From assembly GCA_938039345.1 (NCBI GenBank), contig CALHVB010000041.1, positions 1 to 19,065 of the forward strand: 19,065 nucleotides of DNA, written 5' to 3'. This document shows, piece by piece, positions 14,315 to 19,065 of this stretch. The stretch is from an uncultured Sediminicola sp. GTDB lineage: Bacteria; Bacteroidota; Bacteroidia; Flavobacteriales; Flavobacteriaceae. The position numbers and the translations under genes were made by a program. A model generated the notes under the pieces. It was not told the DNA's origin, did not search any database, and saw only the letters and a list, made by a program, of their open reading frames with translations. Every line of letters starts with the position of its first letter. Positions within the stretch are counted from its first letter, which is position 1.

Positions 14315-16591
14315 ATGAAGAAAATAATTTATACACTAATAGCGATAATTATAGTACAAAATATAGGCATGGCACAACAAAAAGAGAAAGAATATAATAA
14401 AGAGGAAATTAGAACTAAAGTTGAGGCATTGCTAAAAAAAATGACCATTGAAGAAAAGGTGGGGCAAATGAATCAGTATAACGGATTTTGGGATGTAACA
14501 GGGCCGGTTCCTGAAGAAGGTAGTGCAGAAAAAAAATATGAGCATTTAAGAAAGGGATGGGTAGGGTCAATGCTAACCGTAAGAGGGGCAAAAGAGGTAA
14601 GAGCAGTACAAAAAATTGTTACAGAAGAATCGCGCCTTGGTATACCATTAATTATTGGCTTTGATGTAATACATGGGTATAAAACACTAAGTCCTATTCC
14701 ATTGGCCGAGGCTGCTAGTTGGGATTTAGAGGCAATTAAGAAATCCGCAGAAGTTGCAGCAGCAGAAGCATCTGCATCGGGGATAAATTGGACCTTTGGT
14801 CCCATGGTAGATATTGGTAGAGATGCCCGTTGGGGACGTGTAATGGAAGGTGCGGGTGAAGACCCATTTTTAGGAAGTAGAGTGGCAGAAGCTCGCGTAA
14901 AAGGATTTCAAGGAGAAGACTTGTCGGCTGTAAATACAATTGCTGCCTGTGCTAAACATTTCGCGGCTTATGGTTTTGCAGAATCAGGAAAGGAGTACAA
15001 TACGGCAGATATAGGAATATCTACATTGCATAATATAGTTTTGCCTCCTTTTAAAGCGGCTGTTGACGCAGGAGTAAAAACATTAATGAACTCTTTTAAC
15101 GAATTAAACGGAGTGCCAGTTACAGGGAGTTCTTATTTGCAGCGAGATATTTTAAAAGGCAAATGGGGTTTTAATGGATTTGTAATTTCTGATTGGGCAT
15201 CTATTAATGAGTTAATTTATTGGGGGCATGCAAAAGACAAACGAGAAGCAGCAAAAATAGCATCTATAGCTGGCTCCGATATGGATATGGAAGGGCATGT
15301 GTATATAGAAGAATTAGCACAACTAGTTAAAGACGGTGTTGTTGCAGAGAATATATTAGATGATGCGGTAAGGCGTATTTTAACGGTAAAACACGAGTTA
15401 GGTTTATTTGATAATCCTTATAAATATTGCGATGAAAAGCTTGAAAAAGAAACTATAGGAAACCCAAAACACCATGAGGCAGTACTAGATATGGCTAAAA
15501 AATCGATAGTTTTATTAAAGAATGATACACAGCTATTGCCTTTAAAGAAAGAAGGACAAAAAATAGCTTTGATAGGTGCTTTAGCTGCAGATAAAAATAG
15601 CCCTTTAGGAAGTTGGAGAATTGCATCGGATGATAATACAGCCGTTTCTGTTTTAGAAGGTTTGCAAGCGTATAAGGGGAATTCATTGGTTTATAAAAAA
15701 GGAGCAGATGTATCTGTTGGTGAAACAACATTTACACAAGAAGTAGCGATTAATGAGACGGATAAAAGTGGATTCGAAGAAGCTAAATTAGCAGCTAAAG
15801 ATGCAGATGTTGTTATTATGGTATTAGGAGAACACGGTTTTCAATCTGGAGAAGGAAGAAGTAGAACCAATTTACAATTACCAGGAGTGCAACAAGAATT
15901 GTTAGAAGAGGTATATAAAATAAACCCAAATATTGTTTTGGTACTAAATAATGGGCGCCCTTTGGCAATTTCATGGGCAGATGAGCATATTCCAACTATT
16001 TTAGAAGCTTGGCAATTAGGAACACAAACAGGAAATGCTGTTGCACAAGTAATTTATGGAGATTATAACCCAAGCGGAAAATTACCGATGAGTTTTCCAA
16101 GAAATGTAGGTCAGGTACCTATTTATTACAATCATAAAAGTACCGGGAGAAATAATAAAGAAGCGCATGTATTTTGGTCTCATTATATAGATGTTGAAAA
16201 AACACCATTATATCCTTTTGGACACGGGTTAAATTATACAACTTTTGAGTATTCAGATTTAAAATTAAATAAGAAATCGTTTAGTATAGGAGAAGATGTG
16301 CATGTGTCTCTAAAAATTAAAAATACTGGTAATGTAAAAGGGAAAGAAGTAGTGCAACTTTATATTAGAGATTTATTTGCTAGTGTAACAAGACCTGTAA
16401 AAGAATTAAAAGGTTTTAAAATGGAAGAATTAGAACCAGGAGAAATAAAAACGGTGCAGTTTGTTTTAAATAAAAAAACCTTAGGATTTTATAATAATGA
16501 AGAAGAATATATTGTGGAACCAGGAGATTTTAAGGTATTCGTAGGTGGTAGTTCTTACACAAAATTAGAAGCTGATTTTGAGTTGAAATAA
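14315..16591 (+). CDS. bglX: Glycoside hydrolase family 3 beta-glucosidase (BglX type)
   Basis: A 758-residue exported enzyme expected to remove glucose (or a related sugar) from the non-reducing end of beta-linked oligosaccharides in the periplasm. A signal peptide (about 1-21, ending GMAQ) precedes the GH3 N-terminal barrel (about 30-370), which contains GFDVIHGY, FGPMVDIGRDARWGRVMEG, Lys214-His215 in AKHFAAYG, and the nucleophile Asp293 in GFVISDWASI. The GH3 C-terminal domain (about 390-620) carries the segment GEHGFQSGEGRSRTNLQLPG, where Glu513 is the likeliest acid/base, with Glu506 the alternative. A fibronectin-III-like domain closes the protein (about 655-755, VSLKIKNTGNVKGKEVVQLY). 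Length and order match BglX. There are no SusC/SusD or other carbohydrate genes beside it, so it does not look like part of a polysaccharide utilisation locus. An intrinsic terminator follows. Confidence 0.95.
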   Translation: MKKIIYTLIAIIIVQNIGMAQQKEKEYNKEEIRTKVEALLKKMTIEEKVGQMNQYNGFWDVTGPVPEEGSAEKKYEHLRKGWVGSMLTVRGAKEVRAVQKIVTEESRLGIPLIIGFDVIHGYKTLSPIPLAEAASWDLEAIKKSAEVAAAEASASGINWTFGPMVDIGRDARWGRVMEGAGEDPFLGSRVAEARVKGFQGEDLSAVNTIAACAKHFAAYGFAESGKEYNTADIGISTLHNIVLPPFKAAVDAGVKTLMNSFNELNGVPVTGSSYLQRDILKGKWGFNGFVISDWASINELIYWGHAKDKREAAKIASIAGSDMDMEGHVYIEELAQLVKDGVVAENILDDAVRRILTVKHELGLFDNPYKYCDEKLEKETIGNPKHHEAVLDMAKKSIVLLKNDTQLLPLKKEGQKIALIGALAADKNSPLGSWRIASDDNTAVSVLEGLQAYKGNSLVYKKGADVSVGETTFTQEVAINETDKSGFEEAKLAAKDADVVIMVLGEHGFQSGEGRSRTNLQLPGVQQELLEEVYKINPNIVLVLNNGRPLAISWADEHIPTILEAWQLGTQTGNAVAQVIYGDYNPSGKLPMSFPRNVGQVPIYYNHKSTGRNNKEAHVFWSHYIDVEKTPLYPFGHGLNYTTFEYSDLKLNKKSFSIGEDVHVSLKIKNTGNVKGKEVVQLYIRDLFASVTRPVKELKGFKMEELEPGEIKTVQFVLNKKTLGFYNNEEEYIVEPGDFKVFVGGSSYTKLEADFELK

Positions 16592-16617
16592 TAGAAACAG
16601 AAAATGCAATAAGTTTT

Positions 16618-16653
16618 AAAGTCTGATACTTTTTTTAGTGTCTGACTTTTTGT
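16618..16653 (+). terminator. Rho-independent terminator after the beta-glucosidase gene
   Basis: AAAGTCTGATAC (16618-16629) pairs with GTGTCTGACTTT (16638-16649) across an 8-nt loop, giving a 12-position stem with one T-T mismatch and one G-U pair. A T-rich tract (TTTTTGTTT) follows directly. It begins 26 nt after the stop codon at 16591. The A-run at the base of the left arm suggests it may also work on the opposite strand. Confidence 0.75.
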
Positions 16654-16743
16654 TTGTATACTATCATAAGAAATAAATATAGGTAATCTCGTAGGGAAAT
16701 AAGATTTTTAACGTCTTACTAATAACAACATTATAAAAATTAA

Positions 16744-18030
16744 ATGTTAGTTATGAAGAGAGTATTAATACTAGTTTTTTTATTGTTTTTTGGTATAGCA
16801 TCGCAAGCACAAAAAATAGATGAATTAAAAATAGAAGGCTTAAAAAGAACAAAAGAATCATTTGTTAGGAAAATAGTAAGAGTAAAAGAAAATACAGTTT
16901 ACGATTCTCTTATTGTTGCAAATGATATAGAAAGATTAAAACGATTACCAGGAATAGCAAGTGCATCATATACTTTTAATAATAAAGAAACAGACGCAAA
17001 TGTGCTAACATACAATATTGTAGAAAATTTTACAATAATTCCCGCAATACGTATTTCCACTGCTAATAACGGAGATTTTGCATTTAGATTATCAGTTTTC
17101 GAATTTAACTTATTAGGGAATAATCAATTAGTTGGAGGTTTTTATGAAAGAGATGTGTTTAATTCTTATGGAGTATACTATGAGCATCCATTTTTGTTTA
17201 GTAATAAGCTGGGTATAGGTTTTAGTTATAAAGATGTAACTACCCAAGAGCCCATTTTTTTTGATGCAGGAGACGAAAATTATAGATTTTCTAATAAAGC
17301 TCTAGAGGGGAAACTGCTTTTTTCTTTTGATTTTCATAATGAAGCTGAGTTAGGATTAAGTTATATCAATGAAAGCTATGAACTTATTGATATTGATTCA
17401 GGAGTAGCTAATCCAGTTTCATTACAAGCAGATAAATTAAATTACAGAGCGCAATATACTTATGTAGATATAGATATAGATTACCAGTATTTTGATGGTT
17501 TTACAAGTGAGTTTTCAGCACAATATTTTCAGTTTTTAAAAGGAGGAGATAGAGCACAAGAATTTTTAAGTAATTTTCTTTCATTAAGAAATGACTTTAT
17601 CTATTATAAAAAAATAAAACAAAAAGGAAATTGGGCTACTCGTTTGCGTTTAGCAGCTGCAATTGGGAATGAAAATTCGCCATTTGCACCATTTACATTA
17701 GATAACCAACTAAATATTAGAGGAGTAGGTAATACGGTAGATCGTGGAACAGCAGCTATTGTGTTAAATACAGAATATAGACAAACACTTTTAGAAAAAG
17801 GATGGTTTGTAGTACAAGGAAATGCTTTTGTAGATGCAGGTTCATGGAGAAATCCAGGAAATGATATTTCAGAATTGTTTAACGGAAGTTCAACTAAATT
17901 ATACCCAGGTTTAGGAATACGTTTTATACACAAGAAAATATTTAATGCAGTGTTTAGATTAGATTATGGTATTGGTGTTTCTAAAAATTCTACTAACGGA
18001 ATAACCTTTGGAATAGGACAGTATTTTTAA
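16744..18030 (+). CDS. Omp85-family (BamA/TamA-like) outer-membrane protein with one POTRA domain
   Basis: A 428-residue exported outer-membrane protein. A signal peptide (ending near ASQAQ) is followed by one POTRA-like domain (about 24-97: IDELKIEGLKRTKESFVRKI, DIERLKRLPGIASASYTF, LTYNIVENF) and then a beta-barrel (about 98-428) of amphipathic strands. The Omp85 loop-6 signature is present as NIRGVGN with Arg326-Gly327, and the last residue is Phe, as expected for barrel insertion. Canonical BamA has five POTRA domains and TamA three, so this is neither; it may belong to the small surface-protein or lipid-handling branches of Omp85. No partner gene is adjacent, since the neighbours are a glucosidase and metF. 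An in-frame ATG at 16753 would start the signal peptide at MKRVLIL; I kept 16744 because it has the more A-rich leader. The exact function is open. Confidence 0.85.
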   Translation: MLVMKRVLILVFLLFFGIASQAQKIDELKIEGLKRTKESFVRKIVRVKENTVYDSLIVANDIERLKRLPGIASASYTFNNKETDANVLTYNIVENFTIIPAIRISTANNGDFAFRLSVFEFNLLGNNQLVGGFYERDVFNSYGVYYEHPFLFSNKLGIGFSYKDVTTQEPIFFDAGDENYRFSNKALEGKLLFSFDFHNEAELGLSYINESYELIDIDSGVANPVSLQADKLNYRAQYTYVDIDIDYQYFDGFTSEFSAQYFQFLKGGDRAQEFLSNFLSLRNDFIYYKKIKQKGNWATRLRLAAAIGNENSPFAPFTLDNQLNIRGVGNTVDRGTAAIVLNTEYRQTLLEKGWFVVQGNAFVDAGSWRNPGNDISELFNGSSTKLYPGLGIRFIHKKIFNAVFRLDYGIGVSKNSTNGITFGIGQYF

Positions 18031-18112
18031 TCTTATGTCTTAGATTTTTATGGGGCTATTTTATATATAGAATTATTATGTATAAATATTAGTAATGTTC
18101 AGTTGAGCGATT

Positions 18113-18120
18113 TATTTTTG
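18113..18120 (+). promoter_or_regulatory. Bacteroidota -7 element ahead of metF
   Basis: TATTTTTG (18113-18120) is a perfect match to the Bacteroidota -7 consensus TAnnTTTG and lies 19 nt before the metF ATG at 18140. The -33 element is poor: the best tetramer at the right distance is TTAG (18089-18092, 20-nt spacer). No SAM-riboswitch-like fold is visible in 18031-18139, and the short leader leaves no room for one downstream of this site. Confidence 0.5.
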
Positions 18121-18139
18121 TGAATTATATAGATTTTTC

Positions 18140-19065
18140 ATGAAAGTTACAGATCATATTAAAAATGCAAAGGGAGATACTTTATTCTCTTTTGAAATTG
18201 TTCCTCCAGTAAAAGGAAAAAACATACAAGAATTATATGATAATATAGATCCGTTAATGGAGTTTAAGCCTCCATTTATAGATGTAACTACTTCTAGAGA
18301 AGAGTATGTTTATATAGAGAAAGATGGTTTGTTTGATCGTCGTATTACACGTATGCGTCCAGGTACTGTAGGTATTTGTGCGGCAATTAAACATAAATTT
18401 AATGTAGATACAATTCCGCATGTACTATGTGGAGGTTTTACCAAAGAAGAAACAGAATATTTATTGGTAGATTGTCATTATTTAGGAATAGATAATTTAA
18501 TGGCATTGCGTGGAGACCCAATGAAAGGGGAAAAGTATTTTAAAGCTACTAAAGGCGGAAATAATTATGCTTTTGATTTGGTAAAGCAAATAGCGGCAAT
18601 GAATGAAGGTCATTTTTTACATGAAGATGTAGAAATGAAAAACAGACCAGATTTCTGTATTGGTGTAGCAGGTTATCCAGAAAAGCACATAGAAGCTCCA
18701 AGTATGGAAGCAGATTTAAAGCGTTTAAAAGAAAAAGTAGATGCAGGGGCCGATTATGTGGTAACGCAAATGTTTTTTGATAATCAGCGTTATTTTAAAT
18801 TTGTAGAAGCAGCAAGAGAAGTAGGGATAACAGTACCTATAATTCCTGGAATTAAACCCGTAGCGGTAAAACGTCACTTGCAAATGTTGCCTCAGGTTTT
18901 TTGGTTAGATATGCCACAACATCTAATTAGTGCTATAGAAAAAGCAAAAGATAATAAAGAGGTAAGGCAAATAGGAGTAGAGTTTGCTGTGCAACAATCT
19001 AAAGAACTCTTAGACTATGGAGTACCCGTTTTACATTACTATTCTATGGGTAAATCAGATAATAT
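18140..19065 (+). CDS. metF: Methylenetetrahydrofolate reductase, last few codons outside the window
   Basis: I translated this frame from the ATG at 18140; it stays open to the right edge, giving 308 codons. It reads as the flavoprotein that reduces 5,10-methylenetetrahydrofolate to 5-methyltetrahydrofolate, the methyl donor for methionine synthesis. Seen in order: FSFEIVPPVKG with the catalytic Glu19, DVTTSRE, FNVDTIPHVLCGGF, LMALRGDPMKG (with the conserved Asp of RGDP), FCIGVAGYPEKHIEAPS, DAGADYVVTQMFFDN, YFKFVEAARE, VPIIPGIKPV, and GVPVLHYYSMGKS near the C-terminus. Relatives are about 315-320 residues, so roughly ten residues are missing. It starts 109 nt after the Omp85 gene and has its own -7 element, so it is probably transcribed independently. 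Confidence 0.96.
   Translation, partial: MKVTDHIKNAKGDTLFSFEIVPPVKGKNIQELYDNIDPLMEFKPPFIDVTTSREEYVYIEKDGLFDRRITRMRPGTVGICAAIKHKFNVDTIPHVLCGGFTKEETEYLLVDCHYLGIDNLMALRGDPMKGEKYFKATKGGNNYAFDLVKQIAAMNEGHFLHEDVEMKNRPDFCIGVAGYPEKHIEAPSMEADLKRLKEKVDAGADYVVTQMFFDNQRYFKFVEAAREVGITVPIIPGIKPVAVKRHLQMLPQVFWLDMPQHLISAIEKAKDNKEVRQIGVEFAVQQSKELLDYGVPVLHYYSMGKSDN

Noticed and set aside
14473..14939. Overlapping minus-strand frames (110 and 67 codons) opposite bglX
   Set aside because: They overlap each other and the conserved GH3 barrel, and their translations show no motif.
1..19065. Search for CRISPR arrays, insertion sequences, tRNA genes and defence islands
   Set aside because: I saw no regularly spaced repeats, transposase or recombinase frames, tRNA-like cloverleaf segments or nuclease/helicase clusters; composition looks even across the window.

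Overview
The window is low-GC DNA from a bacterium of phylum Bacteroidota, most likely a marine member of the Flavobacteriaceae. Three things point there: a type IX secretion system (T9SS) cassette (a surface protein with a gliding-motility-type C-terminal domain, PorP/SprF and a PorE-like OmpA protein), a TPR sensor kinase of the LytS/LytTR type, and promoter-like sites resembling the Bacteroidota TTTG / TAnnTTTG consensus with A-rich start regions in place of clear Shine-Dalgarno sites. Genus is not determinable by eye.

Layout. 1-1717 (minus) is a two-gene unit: a double-anchored DUF4349 protein followed by a VWA-domain lipoprotein cut by the left edge. 1718-1922 is a divergent control region. 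1923-5375 (plus) is a tightly packed unit: TPR histidine kinase, LytTR response regulator (1-nt overlap) and a gamma-carbonic-anhydrase-like hexapeptide protein (1-nt gap). 5514-6395 is fabD with its own recognisable promoter. 6549-11803 is the T9SS surface-protein cassette (adhesin-like substrate, PorP/SprF, PorE-like OmpA). It ends one base from the stop of a convergent minus-strand pair, a SanA-like DUF218 protein followed by an atypical NRAMP-family transporter (13752-11805). 13753-14314 is the longest non-coding stretch. 14315-16591 is a periplasmic GH3 beta-glucosidase (bglX type) followed by a clear intrinsic terminator. 16744-18030 is a small single-POTRA Omp85-family outer-membrane protein. 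18140-19065 is metF, cut by the right edge shortly before its expected end.

How the genes work together. The T9SS cassette is the most coherent system: the type-B C-terminal domain protein is probably exported by T9SS and held at the surface through its PorP/SprF partner, with the OmpA protein linking the complex to peptidoglycan. The kinase and regulator form a two-component system whose input is probably periplasmic. Most other genes are housekeeping or common envelope genes. I see no CRISPR array, phage, transposon, rRNA or tRNA. I found no clearly new system. The points most worth a second look are the NRAMP homologue lacking its metal-site motif, the compact single-POTRA Omp85 protein, the DUF4349/VWA pair and the composition of the T9SS cassette.
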